A stretch of DNA of 64,000 nt from Maricaulis sp. (GTDB lineage Bacteria > Pseudomonadota > Alphaproteobacteria > Caulobacterales > Maricaulaceae): positions 1 to 64,000 of the forward strand of contig NZ_JADFAJ010000015.1 in assembly GCF_015665295.1 (NCBI RefSeq), given 5' to 3'. Of the stretch, positions 1 through 8,953 are shown in pieces. The translations under genes were made by a program, and so were the position numbers. Numbering within the stretch: position 1 is the first letter of the stretch; every line of letters starts with the position of its first letter. The notes beneath the pieces were generated by a model, which was not told the origin of the DNA, made no database searches, and was given only the letters and a program-made list of their open reading frames with translations.

Positions 1-55
1 TCTCGGTGCGCAGCGTCTCGGCGCGCTCTGCGAATTGTTCGAGGGTCAGGGTCAT
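1..55 (-). CDS. MoxR-type AAA ATPase, N-terminal 18 residues only (runs off left edge)
   Basis: The minus strand opens an ATG at 55-53 that overlaps the stop of the DUF4350 gene as ATGA. Only 18 codons lie in the window (MTLTLEQFAERAETLRTE). They look like the short helical lead of MoxR-family ATPases, and MoxR next to DUF4129 and DUF4350 genes is a common bacterial operon. MoxR proteins are AAA+ chaperone-like ATPases that act with von Willebrand A-domain proteins. The assignment rests mainly on context, since no ATP-binding motif is visible here. Confidence 0.55.
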   Translation of the reverse strand, partial: MTLTLEQFAERAETLRTE

Positions 56-1437
56 GCGAGCTCCAGGGCCTGTTGGTAGACAAGTTCCACATCGGCCAGC
101 GCGTCGACGGCAACATCCGGATGGATGCGGTCGGGCAAAGCGTCTGCGCGGTCGAAGATATCGGTCAGTCGCGCCGCCAGCTCCCGGTCCTTCAGGCGCA
201 GGAGGGCAACCGTCCGCTGGAAGGCATGGCCGGCGCGTCGTTCGCGCCCCAGCCACGCCTCGGCCAGCGCCTGCCGGCGATTGGCAACCAGGGTACGGAT
301 CAGCGCGCCGTCGGCATGGACATTGCGCATCAGCCGGGCCTGGGCCTGCAGGGCGATCTGGCGCGCGGCACCATGGCCCTGTTCGAAGACGGTGATCAGG
401 GGGCGTCCCCGCAACCCCGCCCGCCAGAGGATCAAAGCAAGCAGGCCGGCGCCGGCCAGCCAGAGCCAGGTGAAGGGCGGTTCAAGCATGCGGGCCAGAT
501 CGGCCCAGCTGCGCTGGTGCTCGTCGGGGACGGCAGTGAGAAAAACCGCGGTCGAGTAGTCGACCAGGACATCCCCGCCATCGGCAAGTTTTCCGACAAG
601 TTGGCGGGCGAGGTCCGCATTGACCGCTTCGGACAGGCCGTGATTGTTCAGGATATCGGGGTCGGACAGGACCCAATAGGACAGGTTTTCGAACTCGCAG
701 AATCCGAGCAGGGCCCGCTCGGGGACGCCGGCCAGAGCGGTACAACCGTCCGGAAGCACCATCCATTGCGGCGCTCGAAGACGGGCGGTTCCGTCGAGGA
801 AGCCCGAAATTTCAATATCTTCCCACGCAGGCGTGTCGACAGCCAGAACGGTAGGCGAGACATAGGTCGGCCGCAGCTTTTCATCCGCAGCCTCATCACC
901 AATGGCCGGAAGGTCACGCCTGACCGGTTCGGCTTCATCCGTGTCGACAGCGGTCGCGACCAATTCGTCCGGTTGGTCGGTGATGGGTTCCGGGTCGCGA
1001 TGGATCAGGAATTCGGGATGGGTCGCGCCCATCAGGCGGACCCCGTCACGCCATTTCGGCAAGATGACAAGCGTCGGGAGCGTCTCGGCCTTCATCGTGA
1101 CGACATGCCGGAACATGTTTCGCTGCGTGTCGGCGAGATAGGCCGCATCAGGCGCGAATCCGTGACCGCCAAAGGTTTCGAGATCGGGATCATAGAGCGG
1201 CAGGATGCGCAGGCCGACGCCGTCACCGGACAGGCCGCCCTGGCCAAGGAAGCGGCGAGCCTCGACCCCGTCAGCCGCCAGCCAGCCGACCAGCCCGTCG
1301 AATCCGAGGGCACTGCGTTCCAGAGTCGGCACCTGTTCGCGCACTGCCACCATCCAGGTCAGTGCAACTGACAGGACCACCACCACCGCAAGGGCGAGCC
1401 CGTTGACCAGGTCATTCCTCCCGCCGGCGCGCGTCAC
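52..1437 (-). CDS. DUF4350 domain membrane-anchored protein
   Basis: A 461-residue protein with one membrane segment near the N terminus (about residues 10-30), a long periplasmic part matching the DUF4350 pattern (roughly residues 38-230), a second membrane segment at about 322-344 and a basic cytoplasmic tail. The start is GTG at 1437, which overlaps the stop of the upstream DUF4129 gene (GTGA), as expected for translational coupling. It lies between DUF4129 and MoxR genes in one operon. The reaction is unknown. In related operons these proteins are thought to form a membrane complex with the MoxR ATPase and vWA proteins, so a part in envelope protein maturation is inference. Confidence 0.75.
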   Translation of the reverse strand: MTRAGGRNDLVNGLALAVVVVLSVALTWMVAVREQVPTLERSALGFDGLVGWLAADGVEARRFLGQGGLSGDGVGLRILPLYDPDLETFGGHGFAPDAAYLADTQRNMFRHVVTMKAETLPTLVILPKWRDGVRLMGATHPEFLIHRDPEPITDQPDELVATAVDTDEAEPVRRDLPAIGDEAADEKLRPTYVSPTVLAVDTPAWEDIEISGFLDGTARLRAPQWMVLPDGCTALAGVPERALLGFCEFENLSYWVLSDPDILNNHGLSEAVNADLARQLVGKLADGGDVLVDYSTAVFLTAVPDEHQRSWADLARMLEPPFTWLWLAGAGLLALILWRAGLRGRPLITVFEQGHGAARQIALQAQARLMRNVHADGALIRTLVANRRQALAEAWLGRERRAGHAFQRTVALLRLKDRELAARLTDIFDRADALPDRIHPDVAVDALADVELVYQQALELA

Positions 1438-2207
1438 GTCCGAACCGCCTTCGCTTCAAGGACGAGCCGGGCATCGGCGATCAGGCTATCGACACCGTCT
1501 TGCTCAATTGAGCGGCCGGCATAGCGGACCTGCTCGGCGATCTGCACCAGTCGCGCTACCCGCTCATAATGCGCCCAATCGCGCGGCAGCCGCCGCAAGG
1601 CTTCGCGGGCCGTTTCACTGCGCCGCAGGATGGAGCCGGTGGCTTCCGCCGCTGCGACGAGAACCAGGCGCTGCAGGGCGCCCAGGGCCGTGGCTGCGTC
1701 TGTGAGCCGGGCGATTTCGTGAAGCCCGAGAACCGGCAAATCCTGCGCCGCCGTCCCGGGCCCGCGCGCGGCTCTCCGGTCTCCCGATGACGCGGGCGCG
1801 CGCGTGTCGACCCGCAGGCCTGCGCCGTGGCGAATGGCGAGATAGACGATGTAGGCCAGCACCAGGACAGCGACCGTGACGAGCGTCCAGATTGTCAGCC
1901 TGATCGCCGTCAGGTTTGCCCGCCAGGATGGACGGTTCGCATCTGAAGCCGCTTCAGGAAGATCGGCCATCTCCCGCCAATCGGTCTCGGCGTCGAGATG
2001 GTCGAGCCCTGCCTGCAAGCCGCGGGATTGTGCGAATTCGGAATAGTCCTCCGGAGCCGGCGCCACTGCGTCGGTCGTCGATCCGTCAACGGCCTGCCAG
2101 ACCATTACGAGTGCAATGGTCAGGATGACCGCCATGACGAGCCATAGCCATGGCCGCAGCACGGAAACTGTTCGCGACGCCGGGTCGGGGCGGGGCGAAG
2201 ACGCCAT
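1434..2207 (-). CDS. DUF4129 domain protein, two membrane segments
   Basis: A 257-residue protein if started at ATG 2207, which has GGAG ten bases upstream; a TTG nine bases further out lies too close to that GGAG to be used. Membrane segments lie at about residues 18-40 and 100-123. The C-terminal 70 residues (LREL-like arginine and alanine rich helices) fit DUF4129. It is the first gene seen of the DUF4129-DUF4350-MoxR operon and is translationally coupled to DUF4350. Function is unknown. In other organisms DUF4129 is sometimes fused to transglutaminase domains, but none is present here. Confidence 0.7.
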   Translation of the reverse strand: MASSPRPDPASRTVSVLRPWLWLVMAVILTIALVMVWQAVDGSTTDAVAPAPEDYSEFAQSRGLQAGLDHLDAETDWREMADLPEAASDANRPSWRANLTAIRLTIWTLVTVAVLVLAYIVYLAIRHGAGLRVDTRAPASSGDRRAARGPGTAAQDLPVLGLHEIARLTDAATALGALQRLVLVAAAEATGSILRRSETAREALRRLPRDWAHYERVARLVQIAEQVRYAGRSIEQDGVDSLIADARLVLEAKAVRT

Positions 2208-2274
2208 CAGACTCAAACTCCGAGAGGTTGCACACGGCCACGACAGCAGCCGGAGGGCAGGTTAGGCAGCGCCG

Positions 2275-3165
2275 TCATTCCGGGCAAGCCCGATTGGCCT
2301 GCAGCAGGGCCCTCAGGGCCGGCTGCGCGGTCGCCGCAAAGCCGAAGGGCTGATCGGGATTGTCGAGCTCGGCATAACACTGCACGAAACCCGCCGCGCC
2401 GCGCGCCGCGAGGACCGGCCCGAAATCAGCCATGCCTTCGCCGAGCACGGCCATCGATCCATCACCATGATGGTCCTTGATGTGGCAGAGCGGAAACCGC
2501 TCCGGCGCAGCGGCGACCAGCGCTGCGGCATCCTGGTCGGCCCGACCGGCCCAGTAGGTATCGATTTCGAAGGCCACCAGCTGCGGATCGCAGCGCGCCT
2601 GCAAGACCGCCCAGGGCGTCAGGCCTGACGGCGTGCTTCCGGCATTCGCGTCGGCGAATTCGAAGTCATGATTGTGGTAGGCACAGCGAAGGCCGGCGCT
2701 GCGGCACGCTTCTCCAAACCGGTTGAGCACATCCGCCCAGGCCTGCCAGTCCGAGAGGGACGTCCGGTCTTCCGGCGGGATCCAGGCGATGACCAGATAG
2801 TCATGGCCGGCCGCCACGCCGTCGGCGACAATCCGGGCCGGATCGAGCCTGGCCTGCCGCGCATCGACATGGGCGCTCGGCGCGACAAGGCCATTCGCCG
2901 CGAGCAGACCCGCGATCTGCACCGGTGACTGGTCGAAATATCCGGCAAATTCGACCGCGCCGTATCCCAGCATGGCGACCCGCTCGAGCGTTTGCGGTAC
3001 CGAGATCATCATGGCATCGCGGACCGAATAGAGTTGCAGGCCCGTCCGCACCGGTGCGCACCCGGCGACAGGCTGGCAACCGCCAGCCAGGACGGCGGCG
3101 CTGACAGCACCGACCCGGGCAAGCAGGGTCCGGCGCGACAAGCCTGGGCTGATCTTGACGGTCAT
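2275..3165 (-). CDS. Xylose isomerase-like TIM barrel sugar isomerase/epimerase, exported lipoprotein
   Basis: A 296-residue protein started at ATG 3165, behind a GGGGG ribosome site; a longer frame upstream lacks support. The N terminus carries a twin-arginine motif (SRRTLLARVG), a hydrophobic stretch and a lipobox ending AGGC, so it is probably a Tat-exported lipoprotein. The rest is the AP endonuclease 2/sugar phosphate isomerase fold: GLQLYSVRD at the first strand, the AYHNHDFEF metal/substrate segment, and FEIDTYWAG and CHIKDHHG later. The H-N-H and E-I-D-T-Y-W residues typical of the family are intact. Substrate is unknown. It stands alone, convergent to nothing and followed by the DUF4129 operon on the same strand. 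Confidence 0.8.
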   Translation of the reverse strand: MTVKISPGLSRRTLLARVGAVSAAVLAGGCQPVAGCAPVRTGLQLYSVRDAMMISVPQTLERVAMLGYGAVEFAGYFDQSPVQIAGLLAANGLVAPSAHVDARQARLDPARIVADGVAAGHDYLVIAWIPPEDRTSLSDWQAWADVLNRFGEACRSAGLRCAYHNHDFEFADANAGSTPSGLTPWAVLQARCDPQLVAFEIDTYWAGRADQDAAALVAAAPERFPLCHIKDHHGDGSMAVLGEGMADFGPVLAARGAAGFVQCYAELDNPDQPFGFAATAQPALRALLQANRACPE

Positions 3166-3223
3166 GATGCCCCCTGGCCGGTCCGATGATGTCTCACACC
3201 GGACCGGTATCGCCGGGCCAGCC

Positions 3224-5311
3224 CTAGCGCGGCTGGCTGACCGACGGCACTGCCGTGAAGGGCTGAATACCGAACTCGGGATAGATTTCCGTCGGATAGT
3301 AGAAAACGCCATTGGCTGATACGAGCGCGATCGTCTTCAGGTCCTTGAAGTCGGCGGTCGGATCGCCCGGCACGAGAAAGAAGTCGGCCAGCATGCCCGG
3401 CGCAATCGTGCCGAGCTCGTCATCAACGCCGAGATATTCGGCCATGCCCTGCCCGCCCCAGGCGATGATCTCGGCCGGGGTCATGCCGATATTCTGGTAG
3501 AGTTCGAGCTCGCGATGATAGGCGAAGGACCCACCCAGATCGGTTCCCGGCACGATGAAGATCCCGGCCTCGCGCATCATTCGCAGGGTTTCGGTGATCT
3601 GGTCGAAAGCGCCGCGATAATTGGCGTCATCCTCGGGCGTCGCAATATCGGCCCAGGCGCTGCGGGCGCTGCGCTGGGTATCGACCGGCATGTGATCGAT
3701 ATAATCGACCACGCCCGGAGACACCTCGCCATTGCGCGACAGCAGGAGCGCTTCGTGGATGGCATAGGTCGGGTCGATGGCCGTGCCACTGGCCGCCATC
3801 GCGGCAATTGTCTCGCGCACGGGTTCGCTGTCGAGATCAAGCGCCGGCAGGCGGCGCAGCGCGGTCAGGCGCAGCAGGGAGCGGGTATCCTCGCCGTCCT
3901 CCAGAACCCAGCCGAGCATGACCTGGTTGATATGGGTCATCTCGTCATAGCCGGCGGCAATCATGGCATCGGCATTGGTGAAGGCCGGGACGTGGCCGGC
4001 AACACGAAGCCCGTTGGCGTGGGCCGCCTCGATGACCGCCGGGATCCAGTCCGGATTCATCGAGTTGTAGATTTTCACCTGGATGTAATCGCCAGCTGCG
4101 GCATAGGTCTCGACGGCAGCAACAGCCTCTGCCTCGCTCTCGACAAGGATGCCGTTATTGGAGCTGAACGGGCTGCGCCCTTCGATGAAACCGCTGCGAT
4201 GGACGCGCGGCCCGGCGACTTCGCCGGCGTCGATACGGCCGATCAGCTCGCCCAGAACCGCATTGTTATTGCCCATGTCGCGCACGCTGGTCACCCCGGC
4301 GGCGATGTTGAGGAAGGCGCTGGTCTCGCCCATGTGGGCGTGCATTTCGAACAGGCCGGGGATCAGCGATCCACCCGCCCCGTCAATCTCCGTCTCGCCC
4401 GATTGCGTGGCGACGTCGAGGGCATCGATCGCCGTGACACGCTCACCCTCGACAACCACGGACACCGGCTCCCCGAGGCTCAGGCTCGCCGGATCAAAAA
4501 CCCGGACATTCCGGATCCGCACCGGACCCTCGTAATTGTGAGCAACGCGGGACTGGATCTCGGCAAACCGACTGGCGCCATAACTTGCCGCAAGGCCGCG
4601 CAGGCGCTCGTCCTCGCCCTCATAGCCCGCTTCCAGGATCGCAAATCCCGGCGTGATGAGACCGAAAAAGGCGCGACCATCCATGAGGAAATAAGTCGGG
4701 TTCTCGCTCGTCCCGGACAGGGCATAGGTGGTGACGTCGCGGCTGGTCTCGCCATTGGTCACGCTCAGCTGGTCGATCTCCGTGAGCCGCAGCTCGCCGC
4801 CGGGAAGGGCCGGGATCGTCATGTCATCGCGCGACATCAGGGCGCGCGCGGCGATGGCTAGCCAGTAGGGGCTGGCATCCTGCGGCACGTAGAAGGCGTC
4901 GCCCTCGGGCAGGGCCTGATCGCTGCCGGTGGCATCCTGCCAGCGCGCTTCGCTGTCGACGAAGGCATAGCTCTCATCGATTGGATTGCCGAAGGTCGAG
5001 GCGCCGGAGATGGTCCAGTCGATCGGTAGGCCGGCCTCGTCCAGGGCAATGCTCTCGGTGATGGTCGGGCCGCGGCCATTATTGCGGTATTCGAATTCGA
5101 CCGCATAGCCGTCATCGGACGGGGAAATGTCGAGACCGCCGATCTCGGTTCCGCCGACAAGGACGGTAAAGCGCTGGGCTTCGACGGCACCCTGGCGGGC
5201 AGCCGTTTCACCGGCATCACCGGTTTCCGCCGTCGAACCGTTGGGCTGGCTGCAGGCGGCAAGCGCCGCCAGGGCCAGGCTGGCCCAGATTGGTTTCATG
5301 GTCGTGGACAT
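3224..5311 (-). CDS. Secreted lipoprotein amidohydrolase (metal-dependent)
   Basis: A 695-residue protein with a lipoprotein signal (lipobox LAAC about residue 20). The start at ATG 5311 follows GGGAGAG at good spacing. Residues about 30-250 form an extra N-terminal domain without an obvious name. From about residue 270 the amidohydrolase barrel follows, with the metal motif HAHMGE, the carrier-lysine region VKIYNSM, the AGHVPAF and THINQ histidines and the late aspartate in GTDLGG. These are the usual ligands of a binuclear or mononuclear hydrolase of the imidazolonepropionase/prolidase-like class. Likely a periplasmic or outer-membrane-anchored hydrolase of cyclic amides or peptides; the substrate cannot be read from sequence. 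Confidence 0.85.
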   Translation of the reverse strand: MSTTMKPIWASLALAALAACSQPNGSTAETGDAGETAARQGAVEAQRFTVLVGGTEIGGLDISPSDDGYAVEFEYRNNGRGPTITESIALDEAGLPIDWTISGASTFGNPIDESYAFVDSEARWQDATGSDQALPEGDAFYVPQDASPYWLAIAARALMSRDDMTIPALPGGELRLTEIDQLSVTNGETSRDVTTYALSGTSENPTYFLMDGRAFFGLITPGFAILEAGYEGEDERLRGLAASYGASRFAEIQSRVAHNYEGPVRIRNVRVFDPASLSLGEPVSVVVEGERVTAIDALDVATQSGETEIDGAGGSLIPGLFEMHAHMGETSAFLNIAAGVTSVRDMGNNNAVLGELIGRIDAGEVAGPRVHRSGFIEGRSPFSSNNGILVESEAEAVAAVETYAAAGDYIQVKIYNSMNPDWIPAVIEAAHANGLRVAGHVPAFTNADAMIAAGYDEMTHINQVMLGWVLEDGEDTRSLLRLTALRRLPALDLDSEPVRETIAAMAASGTAIDPTYAIHEALLLSRNGEVSPGVVDYIDHMPVDTQRSARSAWADIATPEDDANYRGAFDQITETLRMMREAGIFIVPGTDLGGSFAYHRELELYQNIGMTPAEIIAWGGQGMAEYLGVDDELGTIAPGMLADFFLVPGDPTADFKDLKTIALVSANGVFYYPTEIYPEFGIQPFTAVPSVSQPR

Positions 5312-5396
5312 GGATCTCTCCCCCGAGGCAAGTCTTCGACCCCTGGGTTAGCATCGTTTCAGGAAGCTGTCTGCAAGACCCGTCGGCCGGATCCGA

Positions 5397-5700
5397 CTAT
5401 CCCGTCGGGCGCACCTGCGGCGCCCGCCTCCTGGCCGCCGCCTCGCCGAGCCAGCCCGGCTGCAAGGCCGACAGGGTCAGCGCGATCTCGCCCCATTCGC
5501 CAAAGCTGACAACACTGTGGTCACCGACCCGGGCCTGGTGAACCCCGGTTACGGCGCCGGTCGAGATATGACTGCCCGCCTCCAGAGCAATGCCGCGCTC
5601 CTGCATCAGGCGCAGGATGAATTCCAGGGCGCCGATCGGACCACCCGGCAGCGCGGCCGCGCTTGTCGCCCCCGCGATGGCGCCATTGATGCGAGCTCGA
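5397..5700 (-). pseudogene. C-terminal stump of a 2-keto-4-pentenoate hydratase/fumarylacetoacetase-fold protein
   Basis: About 100 codons on the minus strand read GGPIGALEFILRLMQERGIA, then LEAGSHISTGAVTG and an E-I-A-L-T-L end. This matches the last third of MhpD-like hydratases, where the usual pattern is a leucine-rich helix, GxxIlsG and a final glycine-rich strand. The open frame continues upstream to 5972, but that part (serine and aspartate rich) shows no resemblance to the family, so the N-terminal two thirds, with the metal ligands, are missing. I read it as a decayed gene with an accidental upstream extension. Confidence 0.55.
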
Positions 5701-6025
5701 ACCACTGCGCGCACACATGTTCTATGTGAGACAACTATTGTCGACAAAGTATCTACGAGGGCATCGGACATGCGACGATCGGAACGATCTGACCGAGCAA
5801 ATGCATGGATATCTGAACCCGTGTCGCCGGGATCCGGGCTCGACTGTATAGAGCCGATCATCCGTCCCAACCCGCCCACCACCGACCGGGACTGGCTGGC
5901 ATCAGGCAAACAATTGGCCGCCGACACATCCTGCCCAACCAAGACGGGAGATATGGGCAAAGCCGGCAACACCTCCTAGCTTTGCACCGGAACACCCGAT
6001 CATCCGGGTTGGCGAGGGGACACCG
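5701..6025. other. Intergenic DNA upstream of the Kef antiporter
   Basis: This 325-base stretch has no convincing gene. Its first part is more AT-rich than its surroundings (around 5715-5760). It must hold the promoter of the antiporter gene, but no clear sigma-70 pair or operator could be picked out. A GAGGGGA ribosome site just before 6026 is the only signal I can support. Confidence 0.5.
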
Positions 6026-7903
6026 ATGACTGATTTCCTAATGCTGGCTTTCACCTTTCTGATCGCTGGCGTGATCGCCGTGCCCATTGCAGCCCGACTG
6101 GGCCTGGGCTCCGTACTTGGCTATCTGATCGCTGGCATCGCGATAAGCCCGCTGCTCGGCCTTCTGGGTGTCGATGTCGTCTCGATCCAGCATTTCGCCG
6201 AGTTCGGCGTCGTCATGATGCTCTTTCTCGTCGGGCTTGAATTGGAGCCCCGCCGTCTCTGGGACATGCGCGGACGCCTGCTCGGACTGGGCGGCCTGCA
6301 GGTACTGGGAACCGCGCTTGCCGTCACCTTCGCTGGGCTGGCCTTGGGTCTGGGCTGGTCGACTGCGCTGACAGTCGGTCTGGTCCTGTCGCTGTCCTCC
6401 ACCGCAATTGTGCTGCAGACATTCAACGAGAAAGGCCTGATGCAATCGGATGGCGGTCAGGCGGGCTTTTCGGTTCTTCTCTTCCAGGACATCGCCGTCA
6501 TTCCCATGCTCGCCCTGATTCCGCTTCTTGCCGTGCCTGAACTGGCCGACATGGTGTCGCATGCCGGCGAACATGATGACGGGGAGCATGGCAACACGCT
6601 AAGCCTCGTTGCCCATCTGCCCGGCTGGGCCGCCGGCCTCGTGACACTGGCATCGGTTGGCGCTGTCGTACTGGTCGGTGGCTTTCTGACCCGCCCACTC
6701 TTCCGCTTTATCGCCCGGACCCGGCTGCGCGAACTCTTCGTTGCCGCGGCGCTGATGATGGTGATTGGCATCGCCCTGTTGATGTCGCTGGTCGGCCTGT
6801 CCCCCGCGCTGGGCACCTTCATTGCCGGGGTCGTGCTCGCCAACAGCGAGTACCGGCACGAACTCGAATCCGACATTGATCCGTTCCGCGGCCTGCTGCT
6901 CGGCCTGTTCTTCATGACCGTCGGCGCTGGCATCAACTTCGTCCTCCTGTTCAACCAGGTCTGGCTGATGGTCGGGCTGACTCTCGGCCTCATCGCGATC
7001 AAGGCCGCGGTGCTTTACGCACTGGCCGTGATTTTCAGGGTGCGTGGCGCCAACCGGTGGCTGATAGCGCTCGGGCTGGCCCAGGCCGGCGAGTTCGGCT
7101 TCGTGCTGCTTTCCTTCACTGTCGCCAACGCGGTGCTGCCGGTCGATATCGCAGAGCGCCTGTCGCTCATTGTCGCCATGTCCATGCTGCTGACCCCGCT
7201 CCTCTTCATCCTGCAGGACCGACTGATCGCGCCGCACTTCTCGACCGGGCAGGTGGAGCGCGACGAAGAGGCCATCGCCGAGACCCACCCGATCATTATC
7301 GCCGGGCGCGGACGGGTCGGCGGGATTGTTGATCGCATGCTCAACGCCGCGGGGTTCAGCACGACGGTTGTGGACTACAGCTACGCCCAGCTCGACATGC
7401 TGCGAACCTTCGGCGTGAAAGCCTATTTCGGCGATGCTACCCGCCCCGACCTCCTGCATGCCGCCGGCATCGCCGAGGCCCGCCTTCTGGTCGTGACCAT
7501 CGACAATCGCGACCAGATCAACGCGCTGGTCAGCTACACGCTCAGAAATTATCCCGACCTGCACGTCATCGCGCGGGCCGTGGATCGCGACCACGTTTAC
7601 CGGCTTTATGAGTTGGGCTGCCGCGACATTATTCGTGAAACCTATGACAGCTCGATCCGTATGGGACGTTCCGCCTTCGAAGCGCTGGGAATCGAGCACG
7701 ACCGAGCGATGGAAATGGCCCGCACCTTCGACATGACAGACCGCCGATCCATGGTAGAAGTGGCGGACGTCTACGACACCTCCATCCCCGCTCACCGGAA
7801 CAAGGAACTGGTCGCCCGTGTGCGGGCCATTGCCGAGGAATGGGAGCCGGAACTGCGTCGCAAGATGGACGATATCCGGCTCGGACGCCCGGTGCAGGAT
7901 TAG
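6026..7903 (+). CDS. CPA2-type K+/H+ antiporter with RCK domain (KefB/KefC-like)
   Basis: A 625-residue inner-membrane protein. Residues about 1-390 form 12 or so membrane helices of the Na+/H+ exchanger fold, with family stretches such as MLFLVGLELEPRRLW and LSSTAIVLQ. From about residue 415 comes a cytosolic Rossmann RCK_N/TrkA_N domain with the nucleotide-binding loop GRGRVG and a following acidic residue in VVDY. A histidine/aspartate-rich loop (HAGEHDDGEHG, about residue 180) lies between helices. The family exports K+ in exchange for H+ and protects against electrophiles and pH stress. The start has GAGGGGA five bases upstream. It is monocistronic as far as can be seen. Confidence 0.9.
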   Translation: MTDFLMLAFTFLIAGVIAVPIAARLGLGSVLGYLIAGIAISPLLGLLGVDVVSIQHFAEFGVVMMLFLVGLELEPRRLWDMRGRLLGLGGLQVLGTALAVTFAGLALGLGWSTALTVGLVLSLSSTAIVLQTFNEKGLMQSDGGQAGFSVLLFQDIAVIPMLALIPLLAVPELADMVSHAGEHDDGEHGNTLSLVAHLPGWAAGLVTLASVGAVVLVGGFLTRPLFRFIARTRLRELFVAAALMMVIGIALLMSLVGLSPALGTFIAGVVLANSEYRHELESDIDPFRGLLLGLFFMTVGAGINFVLLFNQVWLMVGLTLGLIAIKAAVLYALAVIFRVRGANRWLIALGLAQAGEFGFVLLSFTVANAVLPVDIAERLSLIVAMSMLLTPLLFILQDRLIAPHFSTGQVERDEEAIAETHPIIIAGRGRVGGIVDRMLNAAGFSTTVVDYSYAQLDMLRTFGVKAYFGDATRPDLLHAAGIAEARLLVVTIDNRDQINALVSYTLRNYPDLHVIARAVDRDHVYRLYELGCRDIIRETYDSSIRMGRSAFEALGIEHDRAMEMARTFDMTDRRSMVEVADVYDTSIPAHRNKELVARVRAIAEEWEPELRRKMDDIRLGRPVQD

Positions 7904-7997
7904 CCAGGACACGCCCAAACAATTAGGCCCTGAATAGCAACAGAAACGCTCTTGAAATCAAGTTGATCGAAAAGTCATTTCAGTTAAATACGAAATA

Positions 7998-8207
7998 TTA
8001 TTGCGGAAGCATGTGCTCCTGTTCACGCGCCAGTTTGATCAGGTCGAAGGTTTCGCCAGCCTCCAGCCGTTTCAGGAAGGCCACGGGCTCGTCAAAGGTC
8101 TGCACCTGATAACCGGGTCGCAACGAGGCCAGCAAGACACCGAATCCATCGGCAAACATGCGGTGATCGTCAACCAGCGCGATCCGACGCTTTCGCCCGG
8201 CCATCAT
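7998..8207 (-). pseudogene. Truncated response-regulator receiver domain
   Basis: From ATG 8207 the frame reads RRIALVDDHRMFADGFGVLL and continues to GETFDLI, which is the start of a NarL/LuxR-type receiver domain with its acidic pair (VDDH). The frame then turns to unrelated residues (KLAREQEHMLPQ) and stops after 69 codons, before the phosphorylated aspartate that should follow FDLI. No helix-turn-helix part is present nearby. I read it as a deletion remnant, non-functional as a switch. It sits convergent to the antiporter and 250 bases before the formate dehydrogenase operon. Confidence 0.7.
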
Positions 8208-8458
8208 GCACGGCCGCCCGTGGCCAGCCTGGATCGGCAAATACCTACCTCGAACGGTGACATCGTGAATAATCTCCCGGGCCGGAAGCAAGGCGAGACC
8301 GCCCGCCGGCTCAATAGTCGTGATCGGCCAGGATAGCGACCGGGACAACGCCGTTTTGCACCCAACCTGCCAGTCAGGCCTGAGGATTTGGGAAGCACTC
8401 CGAGACGCGTCATAATGCCCGCAACAAACGGCGTTGTCGGGGAGATTGGCGCCACACC

Positions 8459-8953
8459 ATGCCCATGTTGATCGACACGATCGAAGACCGGGCGGCCCGC
8501 GCCGCCTGCGAGCGTCAGGACAATCGGCCAGATGCCCTGATCGAAATCCTGCACGACATCCAGGCGACCGCCGGCTTCATTTCGGATGCCGCCATCGCCA
8601 CGCTGGCAGATGCGCTCAATCGCAGCCGGGCCGAAATCCTGGGAGTCGTCAGTTTCTATCACGACTTCACCCGCCAGCCCGGAGCCCCACATACGCTGAA
8701 ACTCTGCAGGGCCGAAGCCTGCCAAGCGGCGGGAGGTGACCACCAGGCCGCCGAGATAGAAAGGCGCTTGCGCGAGCGGGGCATCAGCGGCGGGCAAACC
8801 GCCATCCTCGACATCAAGCCAGTCTATTGTGTCGGCAATTGCGCGCTCGGTCCTGCAGCCCTGCTTGATGGCACGCCTGTCGGACGGATTGATGCTGACC
8901 GCATCGTCTCGACCCTCGTCGCGCGCGGCATCATCGAGGCAGATCAGCCATGA
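8459..8953 (+). CDS. fdsG: NAD-dependent formate dehydrogenase gamma subunit (NuoE-like)
   Basis: A 164-residue thioredoxin-like [2Fe-2S] protein related to NuoE. The four iron ligands are visible as C83 and C88 (CRAEAC) and C124 and C128 (CVGNC), followed by LGPAALLDG, a family hallmark. With FdsB it forms the diaphorase part of a soluble molybdenum formate dehydrogenase, passing electrons from formate oxidation to NAD+. It opens the fds operon and overlaps fdsB by four bases (ATGA). A second in-frame ATG at 8465 is an equally possible start; neither has a strong ribosome site close by. Confidence 0.93.
   Translation: MPMLIDTIEDRAARAACERQDNRPDALIEILHDIQATAGFISDAAIATLADALNRSRAEILGVVSFYHDFTRQPGAPHTLKLCRAEACQAAGGDHQAAEIERRLRERGISGGQTAILDIKPVYCVGNCALGPAALLDGTPVGRIDADRIVSTLVARGIIEADQP

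Noticed and set aside
3515-4861. A 448-codon plus-strand frame inside the amidohydrolase gene
   Set aside because: Antisense to a gene with intact metal-site motifs; composition typical of shadow frames.
6599-7918. A 439-codon minus-strand frame opposite the Kef antiporter
   Set aside because: Rich in His, Gln and Glu with no domain; mirrors the hydrophobic codons of the antiporter.
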